Assembly: GCA_022749755.1 (NCBI GenBank)
Contig: CM040451.1
Span: 2,680,871 to 2,744,870, forward strand
Source: Azadirachta indica
Taxonomy: Eukaryota > Streptophyta > Magnoliopsida > Sapindales > Meliaceae
Direction: 5' to 3'
Length of the DNA stretch: 64,000 nucleotides
Part shown: positions 36,104 through 48,109 of the stretch, in pieces
How positions within the stretch are numbered: the stretch's first letter is position 1
Layout of the letters: the number at the start of each line of letters is the position of its first letter
Translations under genes and position numbers: made by a program
The notes under the pieces: generated by a model
The model's database searches: none
Seen by the model: only the letters and a program-made list of their open reading frames with translations
What the model was told of the DNA's origin: nothing

Positions 36104-37577
36104 TTAAACAGTTTTAGAATATGCACTTATCGGCTACTTCTGGGTTTGAATTATTCTATAAGTCCTTAAGTTTTGTTAATATTTGATAAATTTTAGTGAA
36201 TTATTCAGAAAAGTTAGAAGACAGTCATTCAAGATGAAATTGGCTCAAAAAAGAAATGTTGGAAATGTCATAAAGGAAAGAGGGACCAAAATGCAAAAGT
36301 TTCAAGGACTAAAGTACAAGAAAATCAAAATTCAAGATTAAAGGCTTTTTCCATGGCATGGCCTTGCCATGCCCACGAATGAGAAGGCCAAATTGGCAGA
36401 GAGGATGGTGCGTCCTCACCACCACGGCGTACGGTCGTGCCACCCATCAGTTCCCACTACGCCCCTTCACCATTTTGAGCACCTCCGCGCTTCCTAAACG
36501 TCCTTGGATGATTCTTGACCATGAGATCATCAACCAATGGGCTAATTTGGATATCTTTAGATTTATGTGTTTTTAGGATGGATACCTACCATAACCAAGT
36601 AAACCAAGAAGCTAAAGTTGAGTTTTGAATGAGAGAAAGTGAAGAACAAGAGGAGGATCCTAAAGAGAGGAAGTAGGATTGAAGCTAATCGAAGTCTTTG
36701 GAAGAAGATTTGAAGGAGATTTTGAAGCCTTCACCTCTAGTCTAGTTTCCTAAACTCTATCATTTTTATTTTGTATTTGATTTGAACTTTATTTGTTGAA
36801 TTTGAAAATTATGGAATACATGATAATTTTGATGTTAATATTTGATATGTTGGGCTAGATATTTTAATGTAGGACCTTGATGTAACTTATCTGAAATATG
36901 TTTTAATTAATTGACATGTTATTAATGTTATTATCGTTTGATTCATTTGTATTTACCTTGTCTAATGTTTCTAATTTATTGTTTAATGAATTCGTTAATT
37001 AAAGATAAATAAATTGACTCTTGAAAAAAATTGATTTGTTTAAGAAAATACAATTTAAATAGTTGTGAGATTGGGAGGTGATCGATATTTAGATAATCTA
37101 ATCAACATTTAAGATTTTAAGAAACCAAGAGGTAATTGAGTTCTAAGTGTTGAATAACCAACAGTGCTTAATAAGCATATAATTAATTGAGTTAAATAGA
37201 GATATCGACTTGATTAGTTATACGTAAGACCTTAATTGACATTCTGGAAAGCTATTAAGGTTAGTGTTAATCTTGTGATTAGTAAATCAGATCAAAATAC
37301 ATTAATAACGGTCAATTAAGAGAAACATAGGGATAGATAAGTGAAATGAAGACCTGGGTAGTTTGTGCATATTTCATTCATTCATTGACTCTTTTAACTC
37401 AATTTCTATTTATGCAAGTTACAATTAATCAATTCAAATTACTTAGATAAAATTGAGCTTTCAAGTTTATAGTACTCAGTATTTAATTTGATTTTTAATT
37501 CTCATGAGATTATAGTTGTACTTATCATTTTACTACGTGAGACGATTCATGCCTTTGCGATTAGCATTGCCGTGATC
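36104..37577. mobile_element. Probable solo LTR insertion (Gypsy type), about 1.47 kb
   Basis: Copy 1 reads straight through ATTACAATATCTTTC at 30808-30822. In copy 2 the matching sequence is split, with CAATAT on both sides (36098-36103 and 37577-37582). The insert ends GATTAGCATTGCCGTGATCA, which resembles the ends of plant Gypsy LTRs, and it has no coding sequence. Its GC-rich patch at 36360-36500 stands out from the AT-rich surroundings. The start does not show a clear TG, so the exact border is uncertain by a few bases. Confidence 0.55.
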
Positions 37578-38489
37578 AATATCTTTTAATAAAATAACTA
37601 TATGACATTACATCTTAAAAGAATTTAACTTTGTTATTTCACAAAAATCAATTGCAAATTTTGGTGACTTTTGCTCCTTTATTGAGTTATTTTATGATGG
37701 CATAAAGCTTTACATAATTTTTATTGAATTTAACTTTTGTTTTATTCATTTTTTAGAACTGTTGTAAATTTTGAAATATACAATAAAAGACAATATTTTT
37801 TCCTCCAATTACAATTTTTCTCGAGCGAGGGCTCCGATTTTAATTGCCAAGTTAAAATAGCCCTAACATCATTGACGATAACGAGATGCATATGAGATGA
37901 CCCAACGAATTATTCCTAGCGTCTAATTTAGGGATATTACTACATGGCCCCTAACTTTTGGGAAAACATCAATTACCGTTTAATATTTGGGGCATTGTTA
38001 GGCGTCCACTTAGATTTGAAAATGCAGTCCCCATTATTCACAATATACCAAAACTAAAATGTTAACAAAATAAACTCTAATCTTGATCTGTTATTTTAAC
38101 AAAATTCAAAAACAAAAATACTATTATTCTATTTTAGTTTATTCGATTTTTAGTTATATATTCTAATACAAATTGTGTGATTTCTTTAATATACCAAATA
38201 AGAACTAATTGCTTTATAAGAAAGTGTTAATAATTTTTTTGATAATGTATTTCGGCCATTATCTCAAGCAATTTTAATTGTCAAGTACGAATCTACAAGC
38301 TAGCTTGTTTATTGATTTATTTAAGTTTTTTTTTTTGTTACAATGATTACTTAATTAAATAACAACATTTTCATCTTTCTATTTCAAGTATTATAATATT
38401 ATAATGAACTAGCATCTACACACAATATGTAAAATATCTACGCTCATATTCAAGAAGTATCTACCGACCCAATAACTGGGGAGAATGTT

Positions 38490-39190
38490 CGATATCCCTT
38501 ACTTTTGAGTTTAATACCCCATCACCACCTTAAACTTTTCTTAATACCCATCATCCCCTTACATTCAGCTACATTATTAGATTCTGTTACTTTTTGATTG
38601 TATTTATGAATTTGTCCTTCTAGTTGTGTCATAAATTTGTATTTTTAGTATACACATCACGTTGCTAGTAGCAATATACAATTGGTTTCAATGAGCTGTT
38701 GACCACCACTAGTGCCACCATCGCCCGCCATTGACCGCTGTCTAACATCTTCCATTTAAATCAATATAGATATTATTAAAATCCTTATTGAATGCTTTGC
38801 ACAAAAATATTATCATAATTGTTATTTGAATTATCGCTCATTATGCATATGAAGTTGAATTTTTGGACACTTAAAAATTCATATGTATGAAAAATGGTTG
38901 TTTAAATGACGATAGCAATGATACTATTACATAAAGTGTTCAACAAAAATTTGAATAATATCTATGGTGACCAAACAAACGAAAGTTAAAGGCAATGACC
39001 AATGATCAGTGGCGGCTAGTGACAATTGACGGTGGTCAATAGCTGTCAAACAATTTATTAAAAATTTTTAATTAAAATACCTATATGCCCCTAAAAAGTA
39101 AAGTATTTCATTAACAAACATAATATCATAGAAGTGATGGAGTATTAGACGTAAAAATAAGAGGTGTTGTGCATTTTTCCAATATGGGGA
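38490..39190. mobile_element. Palindromic hairpin element
   Basis: The two halves are inverted copies. TGTTGACCACCACTAGTGCC (38696 on) pairs with the complement of GACAATTGACGGTGGTCAAT (39020 on). GATATTATTAAAATCCTTAT pairs with the complement of the region near 38950. The centre at 38840-38890 is a tight hairpin (GCATATGAA ... TTCATATGTA). There is no coding capacity. It resembles a foldback transposable element, and a related half-copy is at 54600-54790. It is not present at the equivalent place in segmental copy 1. Confidence 0.6.
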
Positions 39191-39333
39191 GCCGCACAAC
39201 AAAGTTTCGATGACAATGACAATTTCATCTTGAACTTTGAAACAAGCAATAGATAAGCATAGTTTCCTCACTTTTAAAATTCTATCCCTAGCTTCTATTT
39301 CCCAACCCTACCATCCACATTAAAACATGGTAA

Positions 39334-39342
39334 TAAAAATTA
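39334..39342. other. Empty target site for the Mutator-like element
   Basis: A single TAAAAATTA with flanks (AACATGGTAA and AAATGTTAAAATTGA) that match the two sides of the 31590-32924 insertion. It shows the ancestral uninserted state within the same window. Confidence 0.85.
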
Positions 39343-39889
39343 AAATGTTAAAATTGAGCAAATCAGGCTCCAATTCATTAGTTTATTAAAGTTCTGAGAT
39401 AAAAATGTTATTACTTGAAGATAAGTACCTAGCAATAGACAATTTTTTCTTATATTGTACAATTAAAATTGAAATTTATACTATAACAAGCAACACAAAA
39501 TAAAAGAGAAACAAAATCAAACAATAAAACAACCCAAAAAGGAGACACCAATCTTTACAGAAAATCATAAAATAGAAAAATAAATATCACTAGATCGTAA
39601 TCTAATATTAACATAATAATGATTTTAGAAATTCCTTATGTTCTATTTTGTTACTTCTGTGAGATTATATGACATGAAAATGATACACTACCATGTTAGT
39701 TTATATGGATGAGTTTTTATAAAAATTTGTGTATACAATATTACTCTTAATTTAATTCCTCTTCTGATAACTGCCAAAATGACTACAAATTATGTTTGTT
39801 AAAATTTAGAACTAGCCTTCCAATCTGCTTGTGTTTATACAATGGATTAATGAAGAGTCTATTAATGAAACCACTAGAAGAGCTAACAT

Positions 39890-42800
39890 TTAAACATTTG
39901 AGCTAATTGTTGTAAGTCCATTCGGTTGCTTGGCCTTTTGACGTTCATTTGCTTTCCCTTCTTCATGGAATAGACTTGTTTTACTTGGCTGGAAGAGATA
40001 CTCTGATACATAGGTCGAACGCAGGACATCATAGAACAGATGATACTGTTGACAAATAAACATGATCACCGGCGTAGAAGAAATTACTATAACAAGAATA
40101 GCTATCCACAGCTGTCTCTGATTTAAGAGAATGAAAAATGTTGTAGAAAACACTACCATCATTGCTGTTATTGATATGAAAAGTGTTGCAAGTCCAATAA
40201 GCAACTTTCTGGGCAACAACCGAATGAAATCTTCTTCTGCATACCGAGAAGTGAGGATAGATAAGAAGTTAATTATTGAGGTGGAGGCAGATACCAGTGA
40301 TATTGCATCTGAAATGGCAAAAATTTTCAATGAAACTTTTTCAAAGCTAGTAGGAAGCCCTGTATCTCCTTCATAACCTCCAGGTACTGAGAAAGCTGCA
40401 GCAAAAACCACGGTGGCGATAAGTGTTGCCACAGGCATGCAAGATGATGCAGTACTCCTCATCCATTTCTCCCCTTTCTCCCTCAAGTTTCCATGCTTCT
40501 TTGTGAATAAAGCTCTAGGAGTCAACCCTTCTTCATTTTTAGCTTCAGCATACAATGGCTGAACAACCTTACTCACTTCCTACAATTGTTGTTTTGAAAT
40601 ATCTTGTCATTAGAAAAGAGTAATATGATACTTACAAGTTAACTAATCATACAAATTTCAATTACAGAAAATGATGTGTCACGGAATGGAAAAGTCTAGA
40701 GTGGAATGGACCCAATATGCTCATTCGATACCGCATGTTTCAATTTTCTTGCTTATCTACCATGGCCATGGTTGATCGTTTTTAAAGTAAATGTGCATGC
40801 AATAGAATTCTGGCATATGAATAATATAGTATATTTACCCTACCAAGACAAGAGAAAATTGAATAGTAAAGGAAAGCAAAATGAAACAAATGACATTAAT
40901 GATGCGGGAAACACATAACAGTTGGCATATAGGTTTGTTTAGAAGAATTTATATGAAAACACAGAAGAGTTGGAGCAAATATTTTACCTTAAACCACAAC
41001 ACTTCTCGTTGCATTTGAAGAGCTGCTCCAGATACAATATTGAGCCGATTTGGTGGTGCCAACATTCCAGCCAAATGCAAAATATTGTTCTTTTCTTTGT
41101 CTTCATACATTACTATCAAATCCTTGATTGAACCTATCTGATATATGAGATTAAAGATGTTCTCCTGACGATTCAAAACAGCAACATGAAATATGCTACA
41201 TTGCTTTTCATCAACCTTCCATATAAGATCAGGGTATTCACGAATAAATATAGATAGAAACTCAATGTTTCCCAGTTCTGCAGCAACAAATATTAATTGC
41301 CAAGGTGATCCAATTAGTTTTGAAATTTTTAAATCACTCAACAAAATAACTTGCTTCCAAAGCCTTTCAACTAGTTCAAATGCCTCTTGTTGCAGCTTTT
41401 TCTTGTCTATGTATTTGGCACCTGAGACTGCAGAAGAATTAACTTCAGTTTACAGAAACTTAAGGCAGAGATAATCGAACTTCAACTTGTAGTCGTTCTT
41501 AAGGTTAAGCTATGCAATGGTTTAGGAATCATTTTCTGTAGTTCTTACTAATTTCCATCAGAATAATTGAACACTTTCATATAAATTCTTTTTGGATAAT
41601 TTAAGAAAAATAAAATTTTCAAAACTCAGAATTCTTAGTAGTCACCCATAAACAGGACTGCCTTATACAGAGGACTAACCAAGACTGAAGCATCTCCTCA
41701 AAATTTTTCCCCGATTTTGATTGGCAGAGTTGGAGAATGCCAGAGGCTTTCGAGCTAAGGCATGAAGTGCCGTCTCATTTTTTCCATCACGAGCAGTTGC
41801 TAACTCTGGGAAATCCCCAAGTAATTCCAGCGCAACATCTGAGAGCAAAATATTAACATCACATGAATCATATGAAATTCTTACTACTGTATCAATCCAT
41901 ATTTTAAGCAATTTATAAAGATAGATTTCTGATAATTAAGCTCTTTTAGTGCAGGCAGGATTTCATAAGTTAACAAAATCAGACATTTTGCACCAAGTAA
42001 TTAAAGGTCTTAGCTAAACTGTCGTTAAGCTAAACCAAGGACAACTTACTATCACACAAATCCATTTTCAAACTCTTCAAGGTGGTTCATGTATTTGACT
42101 AGGAATTAACATTAATGGTTCACAACATTTTCCATCTAATTTAAATGATTTCAATGATAGCGTAGGTGCCCAAGGGTAATTAGCCAAATATCAATTTATC
42201 TCATTTGCACAAATAAAGAATAATGCTTACCATACAAATCAGTGTTTATCAAAGTGACAAGCAACTCAATCCGATCCTCATTATCTAACTCATCTTTAGT
42301 TTCTTGATAGATGAACTTTGCCAACTCTTTATGCCCTAGTGAAGATGCCATGTGAAGTGGTAACATCTCGTTTCTATCTCGGATCATTGCCAAGGCTTTA
42401 TTCTTCTCCATCATCACCTTGGCAAGTTCCACCTTTCCCGATGCAGCAGCAAGACAAAGAGCTGTATTTCCAACATTGTTCTTCTCAGCTAAATCCTCTT
42501 CATTCATTCTTTTCACAAGTTCTTTGACAAAATCAGTATGTTTTGCTGCAGCTGCTATGTGAAGAGCAGTGTCTCCTCCCTTTGAAATCCCAACTGAAAT
42601 ATCATGATTATAATTGTCGTAAATACCTTTAGCTATGTCCCAGTTGCCATTTAGTGCAGCCCGGTACAATTTTAAATGTCTAATTCTCGTTTCTTCTGCA
42701 AATTTGAAAAATAAAATATAATGTCATCAATAAAGCTAACCATACAGACATTACATACATGTGAAATAAATAAAGGTTATTAGACCATCAAAGTAGTAAG

Positions 42801-43708
42801 AGTTTATCAGAAGATCAGACCAATGATGGATGAACTAACATATAACATAAAAGAGATTCTAACATAACACTTTTCTTTTTCCCTTTCAATATTAGAAATA
42901 CATGTACAATCTACTAACATTAGAGTTAGAGTTCTACTGAGAGTGTTTGCATCAGTTCTATTACAATGTAGCCCAGAATTTTATGCTCAAATCAAGCAAC
43001 CCATGCCCTCCGTTTGAAGGACATGCTACAAACCAACAGGCTAAAGGGGGTTGGTGTAACATAACATGGTTAATTCGTAAATTACCAAACACACAAGAGA
43101 AATTCATAGCTAATCTTCTTAGTTATACAAGTTGGACATTTGATGAAGCCTTGGCAAATACTAGTCAAAATTTTTAGGGAAAGGCGCTCATTAAACGAGG
43201 CCTCGTGTTCATTTTTATGAGCCTAGTGGGCATACAACAATATTCTGATTAGAAATTTGCATGAGAGACACAAAAATGATCAGAAAAGAAGCTTAAATTT
43301 AAACATTAGTGCAAGTAGTGAAAACTAAATAACTAATCAAAACAATAAACAGAGGATAGAATAATAGCAGAGCATACTAGGTAATTGGTCATCATCAGAA
43401 GCAAATTCATCTTCATTTTGCCCAGTTTGTGCTGTAATGGCATTATCTGTCATGGTTTCCACCTACAATAAACTTTTGTTTTGTTAGACAATAATCGTCA
43501 ATCTTGTAAAGAACCTTTCTTTTCCTTCTGGGCTCTTTTACAAAATCGCAAAGAAGCAACATTCAAAATTCGGTTCCATTCAAAACTCTTCCTCTTCTAA
43601 TATTTACATTCTTCAGAAAATTACGTGAGCCATTATTACAGGCAATGGCATTGCGAAAATGATCAGAAAACAGAAAATTCCACAAGCGTTTGAAGAATTT
43701 ACCTCCAT
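39890..43708 (-). CDS. Ankyrin-repeat / PGG-domain membrane protein (ACD6/ITN1-like), complete
   Basis: Exons on the minus strand: 43708-43703 (ATGGAG), 43462-43378, 42695-42231, 41838-41680, 41427-40988 and 40579-39890; 1845 bases, 614 residues. All introns are GT-AG and every phase joins. An in-frame stop lies before the first ATG, and the second ATG at 43453 is an in-frame alternative. Residues 1-40 are acidic and Gln-rich (AQTGQNEDEFASDDDQL). Ankyrin repeats follow (LYRAALNGNWDIAKGIYDN, DTALHIAAAAKHTDFVKELV, NTALCLAAASGKVELAKVMM, LPLHMASSLGHKELAKFIY, then QLIFVAAELGNIEFLSIFI). The last exon holds the PGG domain (FSVPGGYEGDTG) with about four membrane segments and a basic tail. It is full length for the family, whose members act in defence or salt-stress signalling at membranes. 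The acceptor of the fifth exon has a second AG six bases on, which could give a two-residue shorter form. Confidence 0.92.
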
Positions 43709-43893
43709 TGTAAATCTAAGACACGATCCTCAGCTCCAAAATGAAAATCTGAAAAAAAAAAAGGAGAAAAAGAAAGGGAAAAGGATAACTCTGAACTCCA
43801 AGTAGAACAACTGAACAGACGAGGAAGCAGGGAATAAAAAAGCAAGGGTTAATGTTAGTGAAGACATCTATGTTATTGAAAATTACTATAAGA

Positions 43894-43901
43894 CCTTTAT
43901 A
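43894..43901 (-). promoter_or_regulatory. Candidate TATA box for the complete ankyrin/PGG gene
   Basis: The minus strand reads TATAAAGG about 190 bases before the first ATG, leaving room for a leader of about 150 bases. The surroundings are AT-rich, so chance matches are common. Confidence 0.3.
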
Positions 43902-43909
43902 ATTACATA

Positions 43910-46150
43910 TTTATTGATCCTATTTCATTAGACCCAAGATGTGATATAGTTCCGAAGGATGAACTGAATGTGGACAGCTCTAATAAAATTTCATTCTTAA
44001 ACAAAAATTTATTTTTTTGATTTATTTCATCTACTTTATGATTGAAATAGGAAACGTACATCACGATTTTAAATTAGAAGAGAGATTTTAAAAAATTGAA
44101 GATCTATTCACTCTATAAATTATTGATGAAAATATTATTATATCTTTTATCAATTACATCATTTTCCAACTTTTCTTATGAGTTATCTTTTATCAAAATC
44201 AATTTGGATTCCTTTTAATCACGTATCATCGTACGTATATCTTTTATCAAATTTGTTATAGGATAGTAAACATTTTTACTTTGGAGTTATTATAAATACT
44301 TATATTATAAATACTTATTATTGACAGTACTATATTATCATCAGATATCATATGATTTATCTTTTTTTACTATCTTAAAATATAAGACATATAATAATGA
44401 TATACTATTATGATATTAATTTATATGAATGACTCTATATAATAATTTTTATATGTAGTACTTAATACTCATAAATTAAATATAAAAGGAGGTGAACAAA
44501 TAAATTTTGTGCATGTTTATTTTTTTTATAAAAAATAATTAATAAACTTTTTAAAAATTATTTTGAAAAGGTAACTATAAAAATGAAATGAGGCAATAAA
44601 ATTTTGAAAGTACATATTTTTCATTCAATTCTAACTTTACAAGTTTAATAAATTAATTATATATTCAATTCAAAGTATTTAATATTGTTTTGTTAGTCCT
44701 TGAAACTGTTCTTGTATACTTTTTCTCCTCTTAATAATATGCTATTTTAAATTTAAAAAAACCCCCCAAAATATTTAGTATATCTCAAAAAACAAACCAT
44801 TATTATTGCCATATATCATGTACCAAAACCTTAAGTACTAAAATTTTGTGTCTTTTTCTTTAAGGGCAAGGCTATTGCGCATTCTTCTTATTATTTTATA
44901 TAGTACGTAATGTAAAGTACTGTAAATTCTTCTTATTTTGTTCAAACTCTTTTATTATATATTTTAATTATTCCAGAATTTTTAATTTTTTTTGCTATAA
45001 CATTCAATGAGTAAATAACACTTAGCTTTGTATGTTAATGCATTGCCGAAGCAATATTCAGAAGTTGTTGCGTGACAAAATTATGAAGGATATTACAAAA
45101 TCACAAGCACATGGATTCTAATTTGAGCGTCTATAAATGAAAAACATATATCCTAAGACTTATACATGTTCTACATGTAAATACAACTCATATGAATATG
45201 CAAGTTTGTATGCAATATAGCTTCTGCACAGGCAACCTTACTCTAATTCTTATACATGCATTCTAATTTTAATATAATCAATCAATAAATCAAATTAGCA
45301 ATTAATTTTTAACCCATCTAAAATCTCTAATTACCCAAAATTCCTAATTAATATCCTAATGTAATCAACCAATAAACTAAATTATTGATTAATTTTTAAT
45401 CTATTAACCAAATTAACAATCAATTTTAATCCATCAAGCAAATTATCAATCAAAAAATTCACTCATCAACACTTCAATCCATCCAAAACTCACTTTGAAT
45501 CCTACACGGAACTCATTCCATAATTTCTATAATTCACACAATACCCTAATTTAATCCCAAATTAGTCAATATGTGTTAAGCAATATAGTAAAGAAAGAAG
45601 AGAAAGACTAAACGAGAGAAGAGAGAAAGAAGATGTAAGGCCAAAAGAAAGAGACCAAAGGAAAAAAGAAGAACAAAAGAGAGAAAAAAAATAAAGAAGA
45701 AGAAGACCAAAAGAGAAGAACAAAAAAAGATGAAGAAGGAATGGAAGAAGAAAAGAAAGAAGACGAAGACGAAGACGAAGATGCAGAAGAAGGAGAAAAA
45801 GTAAGGGCAACGGCTGGAAGGAGAAAAATAAGAATGTGGAGTCTAGGGTTTTCATTGTTTTTTATTGTATAATTTTTTATATTCATTTTAAATGACAATG
45901 ACTATTTTACCCTCACATATAAAAAAAATTATATTTTTAATTTTTAATTATAATGACTATTATACCCTTATTTATTGTAACAGAGACGAAAAATTCTAAC
46001 GAAAAGGATGTCATTAATAAAATTTTCGATTTACGTACCTACTTGATATTTATTTTAAAAAACGAGTATCTTACTGTTATTCTCCCATGATTAATTGATT
46101 CCCAAGTGTAAGGATATTGGTAAAAGAAAGGTCTCCTTAAAAGTTAAAAC
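43910..46150. other. AT-rich 5' flank and intergenic region
   Basis: No gene seen. The region is AT-rich apart from the polypurine tract at 45585-45835. Confidence 0.45.
45585..45835. repeat. Long purine-rich (GAA/GA) tract
   Basis: About 250 bases of almost only A and G on the plus strand, including AAGAAGAAGAAG-like and GACGAAGACGAAGACGAAG stretches. Such asymmetric tracts can form triplex DNA. Frames across it on the minus strand give only Ser/Leu/Phe low-complexity translation. Confidence 0.8.
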
Positions 46151-46159
46151 CAAGTTTAA

Positions 46160-46935
46160 AATTAGTAGATTTATAAGACTATTAGTAGCATGTATACTAG
46201 ATTTATCGGTATCATAAAAAATTTTATTAAATCTCTTGGTAAATCATTTCCTAATAATGCACAAGTAAAGAAACTTCTTTGGTCCTTACTTAAGGAACGA
46301 CAAGCAAAAGTAACAGTAACAAAGGAGGCCAAAAATCTCAACACATTTCCTATTGATATTCTCATTCGATTGAAAATGAACTATAAAGGCAAAATATATG
46401 ATGATATGGATGAGATCCAAAAGAAGAAACTCATTGCTTTTAAATTAATAAAGCATAATAATGATGAAGAAGAAGAAAATTGAAACTGATGAAGATGATA
46501 AAAATAAATTGCTGAAACGTTAAGGAAGTTCTTGAAAATTCTAAGGTACTTCAAAGGTACAAAACAAGAATGCTCAAGTATACAAAATATAAAAAAAAAA
46601 AAATAAAAAACCAAGTAATTTACTATCAGTACAAAAGATCAGGACATGTGAAACTCAAGAAAAACCATAAGAAGAGGACAATAAAAGCTACATGGGATGA
46701 TGATTCATCCGAATGAGAAGATTGAAATATGGATGAAATTGCTAACACGTGCTTAGTGGCAATCAATAGCGATGAGGTAAATGATCTTAACCTTAAACCC
46801 TCTTATGATGAGTTATTCGATGCTTTTGAAAGTTACAAGTGCTATGAGATGGAAGCGTTACAGCACAAGGGCATAATCACAAAGCCTAATTGTGAAATTA
46901 ACAAGTGTTGTGTTTGTAAGAAGTGTTGTTGAAGA
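46160..46935 (+). pseudogene. Second Copia gag remnant
   Basis: The frame 46190-46483 reads MYTRFIGIIKNFIKSLGKSF, then LLWSLLKERQAKVTVTKEAK and NLNTFPIDILIRLKMNY, the UBN2 core of Copia gag. The zinc knuckle region near 46622-46670 reads YYQYKRSGHVKLKKN, where two or more of the Cys residues of the CCHC motif are replaced. The tail MDEIANTCLVAIN ... PSYDELFDAFES (46729-46850) is in the same order as in the 8.7-10 kb copy. Stops separate the pieces and no LTR or pol is attached. Confidence 0.75.
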
Positions 46936-47489
46936 AATTATTGAAATTTAAGGGTCTTGTTTTTTTATTTTAACAAAGTATTCAACTCATATACGCTTTG
47001 ACCAAAATGTCTTTTCATTAACGTTCACCAAAGAATGTCTTCGTTTTGAATTTGGGTTTCGCCAAGGGACAGGTTGGATAGAGACATCCACTTTAAGAGA
47101 ATCTACGTAGTTAACATTTTCCTATGAAAACGATTGAGATCGACGACCGGTAATTTTTATTTTTTGTTTTTACATTTTTCAAAAATTTTATCTAACAATA
47201 TCTCATACTTTTTTTCAATAAGTTAAAAAAAAAAATTTTCTAACAAAAATCTAGAAGTTACAATAAAACATAAAGGACCAATACAATAATGTATTGTAAT
47301 ATAATCTTTTAAATTTACAGTTATTTATTTACTCACTAATATTCATTTATAATATATATATAAACACAATTATATATATACCATAAATAATGACTAATAA
47401 TTTTATTTGACAATAATTATGTATTTCAATTCCAAATAGACCGCAACCTTGTTAAATAATTTTATCATTTACATTATGAGAGTGTTTTT

Positions 47490-47860
47490 AAAAATATATT
47501 ATAAAATTATTTATATAATTTACTAATATTACATTAAAAATTTATTAGCAATTATGATTCTTTATTGAATTTATATTAAAAGTCTACCAAAAATTAAAAG
47601 TTTTGATCTAACTTAATCTGACCATCAACAAAAATTTACATCCGAATAACACCAATCCACACCAATTTAAGACATTATGAATATTTTGAGATTTTTTTAA
47701 TATTATAAATTACGTTATAATATATTAATATTACATCAAAAAATCTACTAAAGTTATGAATTTTCATCAGATCTACTTATGAAATTTATTAGAAGTTAAA
47801 AATTTTGACATAATTTAATCTAACTGTTAATAGAAATTTGTACTCTAATTAAGTGAAATC
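47490..47860. repeat. Two-unit tandem repeat, about 205 bp
   Basis: AATATTACATTAAAAATTTA (about 47526) recurs as AATATTACATCAAAAAATCT (about 47728). It is followed in both by diverged but collinear sequence including AGAAGTTAAAAATTTTGA-type and ATTTAATCTAAC-type blocks. Confidence 0.6.
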
Positions 47861-47935
47861 TATTCTATCTTAAAAGAAAAATGATATTTACTTTATATTT
47901 GATATAAGTTCAACTTCTACCTTTTATTTTGATAT

Positions 47936-48060
47936 AACCACTTGGGTTTGCCTGAGTGGTTAAAAGCCTTGCCGAGAACAATCCCTAGCAAGGTTATTGC
48001 CCACCAAAAATAAGGCAAGCTTTCCATTAAGATGGGACTCGTCGTATTAAAGTACGGATA
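47936..48060 (+). repeat. tRNA-derived SINE-like sequence
   Basis: TGCCTGAGTGGTTAAAAGCC at 47949-47968 fits a polymerase III A box and D-loop as in Leu/Ser-type tRNAs. It is followed by CAAGGTTATTGCCCACCAAA and GATGGGACTCG, which resemble the body of plant SINEs. A clear B box (GGTTCGANTCC) is not preserved, so this is a degraded copy or a chance look-alike. Confidence 0.4.
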
Positions 48061-48109
48061 AAATTTTCTCCTCTTGAGAATAAATACTGCTCGTAATTGA
48101 TTAATTATC

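Larger units (their letters stand above)
34690..39640. repeat. Segmental duplication, copy 2
   Basis: Counterpart of 29010-33240. The same Copia remnant and flanks appear in the same order, ending next to the 3' end of the ankyrin gene at 39.9 kb. Relative to copy 1 it lacks the RT block at 29290-29600 and the Mutator-like element. It has gained an insert at 36104-37577 and the region 37900-39190, which contains a hairpin element. Confidence 0.75.

Noticed and set aside
36358..36576. GC-rich 72-codon frame
   Set aside because: Lies inside the probable solo LTR insert. It has no domain resemblance, and its composition reflects the LTR.
40706..40918. Plus-strand frame opposite the ankyrin/PGG gene
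   Set aside because: Falls in the last intron of the minus-strand gene, with no coding features.
42947..43177. Plus-strand 76-codon frame
   Set aside because: Lies in an intron of the minus-strand ankyrin/PGG gene. The translation has no recognisable domain.
45562..45898. Two long minus-strand frames across the purine tract
   Set aside because: Translations are Ser/Leu/Phe low complexity dictated by the GAA tract.
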